In this document: piece after piece, positions 10,545-21,959 of the stretch
Layout: every line of letters begins with the position of its first letter
Position numbering within the stretch: the first letter of the stretch is position 1
Source of the DNA: Macrotis lagotis
Taxonomy: Eukaryota > Chordata > Mammalia > Peramelemorphia > Peramelidae
Assembly (NCBI RefSeq): GCF_037893015.1
Contig: NC_133666.1
Location: forward strand, 468,249,642-468,313,641
Direction of reading: 5' to 3'
DNA length: 64,000 bases
Position numbers and translations under genes: made by a program
Notes under the pieces: model-generated
Seen by the model: the letters and a program-made list of their open reading frames with translations, nothing else
Told to the model about the DNA's origin: nothing
Database searches by the model: none

Positions 10545-13500
10545 TCTTTTTATTGGTTCTTGACCTTCATTATCAAAGAAGATCAAAACGACATCATTAT
10601 ATTAGAAACAAATCACAGTGTATCTGATTGTGGCTAATCAGATCAATACAAGCTTGGAATGCTCTACCACAAGTCGGTCACAAATAGTTCATGTGCTTTC
10701 TTTTAGACTTACAGATGTCATGTTTCCTTTGAGCTGCTTCAATCTGCCTTCCTCATAGAGTGAAGCACCCTCACTGATGAGGGCATGCCATGTTGGGTTG
10801 TCCTGTGCCAGTGTTTCCCATGCCAAACAATCAATTCTAAAGTTTTTAAGGAAGACCTTCATGGTGTCCCAGCATCACTTTTTCTGATCCCCTTGTGAGT
10901 GCTTTGTCCTGTGTGTGTTTTCCTAAAATAGTCTTTTTGACAAGGTTTAAGTCTGGCATTTGAACAATATGAGCAAATCATCACAGTTGCATTCTCTGTG
11001 TAGTAATGTTGGAATGCTTGGCAATTTAGCTTCAGAAAAGACCTGTGTTTGGTATCTTCTCCTGCCAGGTGATTTTCAGAATCTTCCTAATTTAAATCTC
11101 CCAGTTTAAATGGAAGTGATTCAGTTTCCTGACATGGCTGGAAGACTGTCTAGATTTCACAGGCATACAGCAATGAGGTCAGCACAACAACTCTGGAGAC
11201 CTTCAGTTTGGTAGTCAGTTTAATACCTTTTCTTTCCCATATTTTCTTTCAGAGACTCCCAAATACTGAGCTATTTCTGATAATGCATGTGTCGACTTCA
11301 TTGTAAATGTGTACCTCCTTGGAAAGGACCCTGCCAAGGTAAGTGAACTTGTCTACAATACTCAAAATTCTCCATTTTCTGTTATCTATGGTTCCACATA
11401 TAGATGGTATGGTGCTAGCTGATGGAGCACCTGTTTTGCTTGGTGATAATTGTTAGACTAAAATTAGCACGAGCAGCAGAAAAATGATCCAAACTTTGTT
11501 GTATCTCAGTTTCAGAGGCTGCAATGAGTGCACAATCATCTGTAAATAGAAGATAATACATTAATACTTCCTCTACTTTGGTCTTAGCTTGCAGCCTTTT
11601 CAAATTAAAGAATTTGTCATCAGTGCAGTAGCTGACCTGAGGTCATGTTCATCCTTAGTGAAGATGTTTGATAACATGGCTGAAAACATCATGCTAAAAA
11701 GCATGGGAGTAAGAACACATCCTTATTTCACTCTACTGATGACAGGAAATCTCAAGAGCATCATCCACTCTCCAGAACCTTGGCAAGTACACTGTCATGA
11801 AATTGATGTACAAAGCAGATGAACTCCAGGCAACCAAATTTTGACATAATTTTCCATCAGCTCTCATGACTAACAGTATCAAGGCCTTGGTCAGATCTAC
11901 AAAAATTACATACAGACCTCTGTTCTGTTTTTGACATTTTTCCTAGATTTGTTGGGCAGCAACCACCATATCAACTGTTTCTTGACCCTTTCTGAAGCCA
12001 TACTGGCTCTCAGGGAGGTAATCATATTCCAGGTAAAGGATCAGTCTATTGAGAAGGATTCTTACTAGCAATTACTAAAAAAAGAAATAACTTTATGATT
12101 GTCATAGGACAATCTATTCCCTTTAGCTTTATAGAGATGGATGATGGAGGCATCTTTGAATTCTTGGGGTCACAAACTCTTCATGCCATATAACTTGGAA
12201 AATTTCAATCACTTTTTGAATGAACAATCTTGTATATCACAGCTGGAATAGAATCAACACCAGGTGCTTTGCCATTTAAAAGGAGCCTAATGGCTTCAAA
12301 ACCTGTTCTTCAGTTGAAACTTCAGCTATAGACAAATTGACTTCAACTTGAGGTAAACAGTCAGTGGCTTCTGCATTGATTGATAATGGTCTGTAAAGAA
12401 CATTAGGGAAGTGTTCAGTCCATCTTTTTAGGATCACATCCCTTTTGTTGATCAATGTGGATCCATCAGCAGCAACTGAGTGGTTGAGCTGCACTATATG
12501 TCTTTGGTTCATAAATAGCCTTCATGGCATCATAAAAGCATTTTGGTGTGTTACTGTCTTTATAAAACTGAGTTTCATGTGCTGTCTTATTGAGCCAAGG
12601 ATCCTGCATCTCTCTAAGCTTCACTTATAATTTTTTAAATGGAATTAAATGCTACCTTCTTAGAAATGGATGAACTTTTCTGCTGGTAAAGCCTGTAGAG
12701 TTCTCATTTTTTCATTTGGTAGCTTCTGTATTTCCCCATCATTTTCATTAAACCAGTCTTGGTGTTTGCAAGTGTTCTGGCTCTGCAAAGCAAATGCAAT
12801 GCTTTATACCAGGTCTCTGAAAGCTCTCCACTCTTTTTCTGCTCCACTGTCGCCAACTGTGTGTTCATTCAGTTTACTCTTCAAGGTAACAATAAACTGT
12901 TCCCTCTCAGAGGGAGAGAGAGAGAGAGACGTTCTAATCATTTGACATTAATTCTTCTAGTTTTCATTTTACTTGGGGGTTGCTGATTCAGTTGAATGTG
13001 ATTATTGAGCTCAGAAAGGATGAGACTGTGATAAGTCCAGCACTCTGCACCATACATTGCCTTTGTCACTCATATCTTGTCTGTTTCTTTTTCTTACAAT
13101 CACATAGTGTATTAGATGCCAATGTTTGCTAGGAGGGTACATCCAGAAAATTTTATTGCATTTAGGTAAATGGAATGCAGTGTTTGTGATTGATGATGAG
13201 CAAGTCTTCAGTAGAAGGTGACCATTACTATTGTTGTTTCCAACTCCATTCCTCCCAAGGACTCCCTGCCATGTGTGGTAGTCTGAACCTACTCTAGCAA
13301 TAAAGTCACCCAGAATTATAGTCTTGTCCTCTTTTGATACATTGATGATAACAGTCTCCAGGTCTTCATAAAATTTTTGTCTTCATCAGGGTTAGTCATG
13401 GTGGGAGCACTGATGATGGTGATGTGGCATTTTCTTGCAAATGACAATCTCATTGTCATGAGCCTATTGTTCACTTCTTTTGATATGTATACATGCTTGT

Positions 13501-14000
13501 TGATTATATTCGTTTTGATTGAAAAACCTATCCCAGTTTTATGGCACTCCCCTTCACTGTGGTCACTCCAAAAAAACATATATCCAACTCCGCCTTCAGT
13601 AAGCTGACCTTCATTTGCCAGCTTTGTTTTACTCAGGGCAGCTGAGTTCTCTTGCAACAAGAACTGTTCATCTTTCAGTTCTACTGGATCTTGTGTTGTC
13701 TATGAATGTGTGCACATTCCATAGCCCAATGGTGAGAACGTTCTATAGCCTGATGGTGAGTGGAATCTTCTTTGAAGAAGTTTTTGTAAATTTTTTTTGT
13801 GTGTTTTGACTATAGGGTGGGATCCATGCCTGCCACAGTAATCAGGTCAGAGTTGGATAAACAAACAATTTTTAAGGCATCTTTTCTATCCCCTTCCTCA
13901 CTCCAGGGGAATGAGTGGTACAATCCTGGAAATCACTACTCACTACCCAGTGGGCTGCTGAATTCTATTGCTGCTTTCAGTGGGAGAGTAACCCTGTGAC
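10545..14000 (-). mobile_element. RTE-type LINE, broken, minus strand
   Basis: This decayed non-LTR retrotransposon reads from high to low coordinates. Endonuclease sequence lies at about 13660-13100, including EGQLTEGGVGYMFFW, then GDFIARVG (canonical GDFNARVG), then a segment ending VIVRKRNRQDM, which fits this family. A linker at about 12510-12280 contains ADGSTLINKRDVILKRWTEH and then GKAPGVDSIPA. The reverse-transcriptase catalytic motif at 11535-11546 reads FTDD in place of FADD, followed by CALIAASETEIQQSLDHFS. Several stops and frame changes separate these blocks, so no complete protein remains. The 3' end near 10545 is repeated at 54515-55172. RTE clade is inferred from motif wording; an alignment would settle the subfamily. 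Confidence 0.82.
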
Positions 14001-14350
14001 CTGGGCCACCTGTGTGTAGGGTGACTACAGTTCCCAATGTATCCACACCTGCTGCTTTGTCATTTGCCTATTGCTACAGGACTTTGAGATAGGAATCGTA
14101 AAATAATCATCAGTCTCACTCTCTCCTCCAAAGTCATCAAGGTCCAGTGGCAAGACAATCAAGACGACTGGTGCTGGCTCTAGATGAAGTGGTTGACCTT
14201 TGAGTCTTGGATGTCTAACCAAGCTCTAAGTACTCCACAGTACCTGCTTCAATTGCCTTCATGACCATTGGAACAAACTGTTCTCATCTGCCCTTTCTAC
14301 TAGTGGAAGACTTTACATAGACACCCCCCTCCCCCAACTCATCTTTGAGT
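14000..14350. repeat. Repeat module flanking the RTE 5' side
   Basis: TCAGTCTCACTCTCTCCTCC, AGGTCCAGTGGCAAGACAAT and ATCAAGACGACTGG match, at moderate identity, the second module of the composite SINEs at 15310-15395 and (reversed) 3290-3350. Further on, CCACAGTACCTGCTTCAATT and GGAACAAACTGTTCTCATCT seem to belong to the same repeat. It is either the LINE's own 5' region or an adjacent SINE copy. Confidence 0.45.
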
Positions 14351-15200
14351 TTGAGACTCCCTTGGTTATCTTCTATCTGGTTTAGCCCACCTGCTGAATT
14401 AGTTTACCGAGCACTATACATGCTACTACTTCTTGGAATCACAGGTGAATCAAAGGTGAAAAGAAGCCCTCAAAAGGTCTAGGCAGCCCTCACATAAGAG
14501 GTACTAGTCTTACTTGAATATACGCTACACTCTTTTCTTGTTGACTCTAAGCAAAATGGGAAGGTGGTTTATTTCATTTTATTCCATTTTATTTATTAAT
14601 TTTTAAATCATTCATCTCTCTATTTATTTGGGGGGGGGGTTTGCTTTTTTTCTAACCTTGATGATCCAGTCTCTTATCAGGCTCTTTGTGCCTTCTTGAC
14701 ATGGTTGGGTACCTGAAGATGTTGTGCTTTCACTTCTCAGTCTCTCTGCTCCAGATCAGTAAATAAAGAAAGAAGATTGGACTTCTAGAAATTCCTCAAA
14801 TCTTACTAGGGGATGAAAATTCACAAGATTCCACCTCTTTCCATTTCATCAAACTGCTTTTGCCTTTAATATATGAACTCCCTTGTGTTTATTCTTGCAT
14901 ACACCAACCAAAAGAGAACACTTTTGCAAACAAATTTTTTTCCAAAAGATCACTTACAACTTAGGGAAAAGGTATACTTATTAGGATAAAAAGCCATCTG
15001 ACATGAGCAGGCTTAGGACACTGATGATGAAAATGTTTCTCAGTCCAAAGTAATTTAATAATACATGAGGATAGATTTACTAACATTCTATTTGCTTTAG
15101 AATTCCAAGTGAATTTGTTCACTTTCTAAAGAAGATCAAAATCACTTGGGTGCTAAGGAGGTTACCTTCCTAAATCCTTTAGGCTTAGAGATTGACCCCA
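14350..15200. other. No recognised feature
   Basis: AT-rich sequence with a G10 run near 14630 and no frame longer than about 60 codons. Some of it may be further 5' RTE sequence (for example around 14400-14480), but I could not confirm that. Confidence 0.5.
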
Positions 15201-15525
15201 AAATGATGATGATGTTTGTCTTTCATTTTTGAAGAAGACCACGACATTAGGGAGATGATGCTATAACAAACACATAAATTGGATTTGAGTGAGATGGGGT
15301 GCAGTGCTAAGTCATCAGCTTTACTTTCTCCTCTGGAACCATCTGGGTCCAGTAGCCAGAAATAAATTAGGATGATAGGAAATGGCCCAGAATTCAAGAA
15401 AATCAGGGTTAAATGACTTTTCCAAGGTCACACAGCTAGTTAGTGTAAGTTTTTGAGACTGGATTTGGACTCTCATCCTTCTGACTCTAAGATCAATGTT
15501 CTATCCACTTCACCACCTATCTTCC
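15200..15525 (-). mobile_element. Composite marsupial SINE, reverse
   Basis: TTTTTGAAGAAGACCACGAC, TTGGATTTGAGTGAGATGG and CATCTGGGTCCAGTAGCCAG are followed by TCAGGGTTAAATGACTTTTC and CAAGGTCACACAGCTAGTTA, with the head complement near 15500-15525. It is the reverse of the arrangement at 3145-3459. Confidence 0.7.
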
Positions 15526-15539
15526 CTGCCTCCCAAAAT

Positions 15540-17130
15540 TCTCTTAGAAAAAACATAGTATTGTTTGTTATGGAACTGAGTTTTGAGTATTCCAATGGTA
15601 AATTATGACCATGTTCTAGGTAGAGAATTAAAAGTATCAGGATAAAATGTAAACAATCCTAGTTCTACTTTGATTCCTTCTATGTCAAGATATAGATAGA
15701 AAATCCAGCAGAATCTCAACAAGTTAATTTTGAATCCTGCAAAAAGTAAATCAAGGGTTATTTTTTTTGACTTAACTTATAGCCACCACTTTGAAGAATC
15801 TTCTCAGACATAGGTTATAATTTTAGAGCCATAATCAACAGTTTTTGCTTTTAGGGAAACAAAAAAATTGAGGGAAATTCTCACCTCAGATTATCAGGAG
15901 CAGGGTGGGGAGTGGGAGTTGGGAGGTGTGAAATGATGTATTTAGGTCAAGGACTAGTTCACCTGAAGCAGGAGTAACCTGAATCAGGAGAACTGATAGA
16001 TTCCCATTTATATCAATTATGGAATTCTAAATATTCACTGGATAACTAGATATTACTAAGCTCATTGGTCTTTGAACTACTGAAAAATTTTAAGTACTAT
16101 CAGCTTCCAATAAACTTCGATATACAGTGGTTAAGTCCAGTGGCCCTGCCATAATTTTACTAGTTACAGTGCTTCTTGATTATCTCCTTGAATCATGATC
16201 ATTATAGAAATAAAGAGAGGGGGAACTATTCTGATGAATGACATTGTTTACCATGGTACTTTCTTTCATACTAACATACATGTCAAGGAGAAATGGGGTA
16301 TACCAAAAGTCTTGGTGTAGTTTTAAAATATTAAAACTATATATTGAGTAGTTTAAAGACTCTATAAAGAGCAAACCTTCCAAGGACAGAGAAAATTCTA
16401 AGTTCTTCCCCTTTTTTAAATCAGACCTTTGATTTTTTGGTATAGCAATCTTCTGGTAAAAAAAATTCCCTCTACCGATACATATAGTTACTTACTTCAC
16501 TACTAATAAGCTTAGGGAGTTGTTTCTACAACAGTACTAAATCCCACTTCATACTGTGCTATATAAATTCTCCCTAAAGGTATATATGTATATTATATAT
16601 ATATATGTATATGTTATACATATATACATATAGAATACTCTACTGAACTGGGCACCTAAGATGCAATCAACTTCGCCTGCCAGGACCCAGAGGTAAAGAA
16701 AATGGAAATACCGATTTCGTATCAAAAAGGACATAAACCAAGTTGACTGTACTATATATACAGCATCTCTGGAAGGGAGGTTCAAACCCTGCCTCAGAGT
16801 TTACTCTCTTATTAGTTTACATATCCTTAAAATGAGGAGAGAGATAACATATGCCATCTGCTATTTTTCCATTAGTTATCCTTCAGGCCACTTGATATTT
16901 TAGGATTTAAAAATTGTAGTGTTCATGATTTTTACTCACCAGTCATCCAAGGAAGGATATTGGCATTATATAGATGTATCTTTGTTTAATGGAGAAATTC
17001 GGGGCTCATGGATATATTGCATAAGTTCCTAAATGTAATCTAGCCCTCTCTTATCTTGTTGTTTCCTTCTGGACCCAGCTAAATGCCCCTTCTCAATGTA
17101 CATTCAAAATGTATGTATCAGTGGCCTGGC
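15540..17130. other. Mostly unassigned AT-rich sequence
   Basis: No gene or clear repeat was recognised apart from a possible forward MIR fragment near 16780-16860 (TTCAAACCCTGCCTCAGAGT) and a TATATA-rich patch near 16580-16630. Frames in this stretch are short and uncharacteristic. Confidence 0.5.
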
Positions 17131-17677
17131 TTATTGGACTCGTCTTCCAGTTGTTTATCATATTCTAGACAAAAGGAAATCTTCATCTACTTGGCTTTTC
17201 CAGTGAAGATTGTTTGACCCAATTCTCTTGATTGCTTGTGTGTTTCTCCAGGATGCTCTGTAGCATTTTCATGCTTGATGCAATCAACACAATGTCATTT
17301 GCAAAGAAGAACATCTGGAACTCTTATCATCTGTAGGAAATCTGGAGGCCTCATTGGGTTCTTCATAGAATTCCTTTATCTTCCCATTCCCAGCTACAGA
17401 AGCTGGTGAATAAAAATAATTTTGTTTGATGTCATGCTTGATATTGATAATCACTAGATCATTTAATAGAGCCCTCTATTGTTGAATCTGACAATCAGTT
17501 TTGAATATTATCAACATATGAAGAGAAAATCCTTATTGAAATAATATCTTTTGGTAGCTTTTTGTCCTACTGAATCAAATGCTTTTTTAACAAATAGTAA
17601 ACAAACAATAAACACTGTAAAATCTTTTATTTGGTTTACTTTTTTATTTGTATAAAAATTGTAAAAGTGGAACAAAT

Positions 17678-17828
17678 TGGGGAGGCTAGGTTGCACAGTG
17701 GATAGAGCACCAGTCCTGGAGTCAGGAGTACCTGAGTTCAAATCTGACCTCCGGCACTTAATAATTACCTAGCTGTGTGGCCTTACGCAAGCCACTTAAC
17801 CCCATTTACCTTGCAAAAACCTAAAAAA
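17678..17828 (+). mobile_element. WSINE1-like SINE with 14-bp TSD
   Basis: A complete copy within the RTE/BovB-like LINE. The TSD AAAGTGGAACAAAT (17664-17677) and AAAGTGGAGCAAAT (17829-17842) differs at one position. Confidence 0.92.
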
Positions 17829-18484
17829 AAAGTGGAGCAAATATAATATCTGGCAGTATTCATTTTTTTCTATAAAAAGATCATCAGCACTATGTTGTTA
17901 GCAAAAACCTGTTTGCTCCCATCTCATCAATGATTCTCATCAATGTATGGAAAGGTGGTTATCATTAGGATATTATATCAATAGAATTAGCCCGTCAATA
18001 ATTATTCATATCTTTGATCATTTTTTCAATGAAAAAACACTTTGTTATTCTTTCCTTCCTTCAAGCACCAATCAGTTGATATTTTCTCCTCTTTTAGATA
18101 TTTTGAGAATAAATCCCTCAATACCTTCAAAGATAGAGTTGTCTCCAGTACAGACTTCCTCTGTGTACTTGGTCTGAAGCAGCTGCTTTTCCTGTCTTTG
18201 TTTTCTTTAGGGACTTTGCAATTTCCTTTTACAACACATTCAGAACCGAGATGTTGCAGTCCAAATAAGATGGCTCCATTGTCATTGATGAAGGTCATCA
18301 ATGATGGAGAAAATAGTTTATTATAGACATGTTGACAGATCTTTTCTATTTGTGTGTATATATGTGCTTCCTCTTTGTAGTTTCATTTTTTACATGCTCT
18401 TGGGACAATCTGGCAGAATTAAATATACTGTCAAGCTTCCTGAAAAATTGTTTTTCACTTTCCTACAGCAATTACACTATTTAC

Positions 18485-18613
18485 TTTTGGGGGAGAGGTA
18501 ATGGTAAGGCAATAAGATTAAATGACTTGCCCAAGGTCACACAGCTAGGTAATTATTAAATGTCTGAGGTTGAATTTGAACTTAGGGCTGCTGCACCACT
18601 TAGCTGCCCCAAT
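18485..18613 (-). mobile_element. CORE-type SINE, reverse
   Basis: GATTAAATGACTTGCCCAAG, GTCACACAGCTAGGTAATTA and CCACTTAGCTGCCCC are clear. It is more diverged than the youngest copies and lacks an obvious TSD. Confidence 0.8.
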
Positions 18614-18649
18614 TTCATACTTTTTAAAAAATTAAAATACTACTTATAC

Positions 18650-18790
18650 TACCTTCTTTTTTTGGAGGCAATCAAGGGTTAAATGACTTGCTCAGGGTCA
18701 CAGTGGTAATAATTGTCTAAGGTTGGATTTGACCTCAGGTCCTCCTGTTTTCAGGGCTGATCCTTTATCCACTATGCCATTTAGCATCCA
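18650..18790 (-). mobile_element. CORE-type SINE, reverse
   Basis: GGGTTAAATGACTTGCTCAG, AGGTTGGATTTGACCTCAGG and TTTATCCACTATGCCATTTA identify a second reverse copy about 40 bp from the previous one. Both interrupt the LINE. Confidence 0.75.
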
Positions 18791-20153
18791 CAAGTTCCTT
18801 AAGAGACATTTTATAATGTTGCAATTATCTTCATATTCTAAATCAGTCTTACCTGTTACTGCTAGTTCTATTTATCTGAGAAGTAGAACAAGTGTTTGTT
18901 TGCTCCAGGTGGTTTCTTGGCTCTTTTGACCTCTTCCTTGTGGTGATTAATTTTGTTAATTGAAGAAATGGTGTTAGTTAATATTGGTAATCCTTTCTCT
19001 TACCTTTTCTGTAGTTTTTTGGGGGGGGTATCAACAGATTGCTAGAATAGGTCACATTAGAACTATCTGAATTGCATATTGATATTTCTATTCTTTTTCC
19101 TATTCTCTAATCTTATATTGATTTTGCTGTTAAGATGTGGTTGATTTCATTTTATTGTGATTTTGTCCAGAAAGCTATATTGAGTATCTTCTTGATCTAT
19201 AATGACCTGAAGGTTTTATGAAGTCTAAAAGCCTTTGACTGTCTTTATTTTTTGGTATTGTAACTAATTTTCCAGTGTACTTTTTTGGCCATTTTCCTCT
19301 CTCTGCCTTTGCATTGAAATCATTGAGTTATTAAGGTCTATGTTGGTTTGATTTGGAGAGTCTTTTCTATCTTCTCATGCAATAAATATTGCATAAAGTG
19401 AGGTTATTTTCACAAAGATCTTTTACCTTTTTTCTGACATACCAAAAACATTTAATATACTCTTTGTTGACTTACTGGCTTTATTAAGTTCACTATGTAC
19501 ATAGAAAAACAAAATGACCATGAGTCATAAATTATGTTTTCCACTGTCTTAAGATGCCTGATAAAACCAACTCCACCACTTTATCTAGTTTTCTAAGAAG
19601 AAACTTTGAATCAACTTTATATTTCATAGTAGCTTCCTTATATTTTTTATTTTATTGGATTGAATGAACAAATGATACAATATAATATATTCTTAGTCCA
19701 TGCTAACCAGTATGATAAATGCTAAGATTTCAAAAAGAAAATTATTAGGGGGGGAACAACTGCCTTGTGTTGATCAAAGAGGGAAGTTTTGGTCTGGAAA
19801 ATCGCAAGTATGATAAATGGAGTCATAGGGAAATATTTTGATATATCTTTCTGTTAGTAATGGTAGAACTTCCTGAATTATGTTTGCAGAAGTGGAAAGG
19901 TGAGGAGAGAATGCATGCACTGTGATGGAAAAGAAAATGGTTGGGATGTAATCTGAAGTATGGCTGGGGTTGATAGATTGGGGAATATGAGGCACTCATT
20001 ATTCAGACTAGCACAAGTCCTGGAGTAGAAGTTGTAGAGTTGAAAGTGTGACTATATCTTTTAGGGCATGGTCTCTTGAAAAAATAGGAAATGTGCAGAA
20101 GATATAGTAAGGATAGATATAATAAGGATATTATCATTGATATGATTCATTTT

Positions 20154-20304
20154 ATTTTAGTTTTTTTTTTTGAAGGCAATGGGGTTAAGTGGCTTGTCCA
20201 AGGCCACATGGCTAGGTCATTATTAAGTGTCTGAGGTCAGATTTGAACCCAGGTACTCCTGACTCCAAGGCCGGTGTTCTATCCACTGCGCCACCTAGCC
20301 GCCC
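20154..20304 (-). mobile_element. WSINE1-like SINE with perfect 15-bp TSD
   Basis: A complete reverse copy ending CACCTAGCCGCCC. GATATGATTCATTTT occurs unchanged at 20139-20153 and 20305-20319, which is strong evidence for a young insertion with both ends intact. Confidence 0.95.
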
Positions 20305-20319
20305 GATATGATTCATTTT

Positions 20320-21425
20320 TTCCAGTGGTTTGTTGACACTGATTATTTTCACATTTAGAATATCAATAAAGTAATATTTCAGAATAGATAAGGCATTGTG
20401 CTAAGTACTTGGAGGTCTTAACAAATAAAAACAAGGAGCTTGTTTTCATGGGAAAAGACAATACATAAATTGGGCTAGAGGTATGTCATACTAATAGCCA
20501 CATACTATGGAGAAGGCCAGGTCCTGGCATGGAGGGACTGAGTCTGGAGAAATAAATCAAAAACTTACTTATGAGAGCTGTATCAGGCTTAGGGCCAGGA
20601 ACCAACTCTTACCAGATTCAGAAAATGATTCAGTGTGTGCATTTATATTTCAGAAATAGGCAAAGGATACAAACTAGGGCTTAATGGTGAAAGTGATGGA
20701 GAAAATGTTAATAATGAAGACTAAATTGAAAATGGCATTGCTGTATATATATTTTATTTTTTCAGAAGTGGTCAACAATCATTGACCAGCAAGTATCCTC
20801 CTGGTTTGGTTCTGGGCCCAAAGCTTTCAAAGGCTAGTGGAAAGGAGATAAGGATAAAGACTGCAGAGTAGACAACATAGTTGAAAGATGACAAGGAAGT
20901 AGTGTTTATTCCTTTACAAAAATCTATATTATTTTTAGCAATCTCTACTCCACTCAAAGGAGGCTATTCAGGAGTGAGGGCCATTTTGTATTTTTCTTTG
21001 TTTCATGGGTTGCCAATAGTTTAGTGACTAGGTTACTGGTAATAGATCTTGTACATACATATTTATATGTGTACAAATCTAGCTTTCTATCTATCAGTCT
21101 GTATGTGAATGCATATATTTCAAAATATAAAAAATGTACCTATATTTAAAGTATATACATAAATATAATAAGATGAGTATTTACTATGTAAAGAAACAAT
21201 AGATTTCCTTCTTTGCTTTCACAAACTAAAGTTAAGTATCTTCTTTCGGGTTCAAGGAAATTGACTTGAGAGTATTGTCACAACAAATTTTTAGGAGAAA
21301 AGGGAAAAGAAACAAAGGGGTTTCTTTTTCCTTTCCTCCTAAAAATCTGGTGGTTTCACAGAAGAGGGTATACCTTGATGGAGGGGTAAAAACCACTTTC
21401 TAATAAATAGGGTGAGTAATGTAGG
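20320..21425. other. Unassigned sequence
   Basis: No gene or firm repeat recognised. It has AT-rich TATATA patches near 20740-20760 and 21050-21180. Frames are short. Confidence 0.5.
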
Positions 21426-21429
21426 CAGA

Positions 21430-21655
21430 GGAGTTAAGACAGAATACAGATTTCTAGGTGGCACAGTGTTGGATTTGGAGTCAGAAACTTTTGAATTCTA
21501 CTTTAGACAATTACTAGCTTTCAGGATTAGTTTCGTCATCATCTGTAAAATGGGCCTAATAATACACTTACCTCCTAGAGGTGTTGTGAGAATCAAATGA
21601 CATAATTTATGTAAAGTACTTTGCAACCTTAAAGCTTTTATATGAAAGTTAGTTC
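21430..21655 (+). mobile_element. MIR/CORE-type SINE, forward
   Basis: TCTAGGTGGCACAGTGTTGG, TTGGAGTCAGAAAC, CATCTGTAAAATGGGCCTAA, ACCTCCTAGAGGTGTTGTGA and GTAAAGTACTTTGCAACCTT run in canonical order. Confidence 0.75.
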
Positions 21656-21714
21656 TTATCAAATTAGATTGTTGGTTAGGAAATTTGAGTCATTTCTCTG
21701 AGTTGTAGGAAGTG

Positions 21715-21945
21715 AATAAGCAGGACATGTGCTAATCACTTTACAAATATTATCTCACTGATCCTCACAACAACTATGGGAGGTAGGTGCTAATATTATC
21801 CCTATTTTATGAGATGAGGAAACTGAGGCGCACAGAAATTAAGTGACTTGCACAGACAGGGTCACACCTAGCAAGTTTTTGAGGTTGGATTTGTACTCAG
21901 GTTATTACTGACTCCAGGCCCAGTGCTCTAACCACTTATATTTTT
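21715..21945 (-). mobile_element. MIR/CORE-type SINE, reverse
   Basis: CACTTTACAAATATTATCTC, GATCCTCACAACAACTATGG, TGAGATGAGGAAACTGAGGC and AGTGACTTGCAC show the reverse copy. It lies tail to tail with the forward copy at 21430, so the two could pair as a hairpin in RNA. Confidence 0.78.
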
Positions 21946-21959
21946 AAACTGCCAGCCTC

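Larger units (their letters stand above)
17130..19440 (-). mobile_element. RTE/BovB-like LINE, broken, minus strand
   Basis: A second non-LTR retrotransposon reads right to left. Endonuclease remnants at about 19330-19130 include NDFNAKAERGKWPKKYTGK, matching the DFNAKVG...TGKFG block of BovB/RTE proteins. RT palm motif A appears as VKKAFDSVGQKAT near 17570-17600. The catalytic loop at 17294-17305 reads FAND (canonical FADD), in FFFANDIVLIASSMKMLQSI. Many stops and frame changes are present. A forward WSINE1-like SINE and two reverse SINEs interrupt it. Its wording differs from the 10.5-14 kb LINE, so it is a separate RTE lineage. Confidence 0.65.

Noticed and set aside
13377-13809. Plus-strand frames inside the RTE region
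   Set aside because: They are antisense shadows of the LINE's endonuclease, which reads convincingly on the minus strand.
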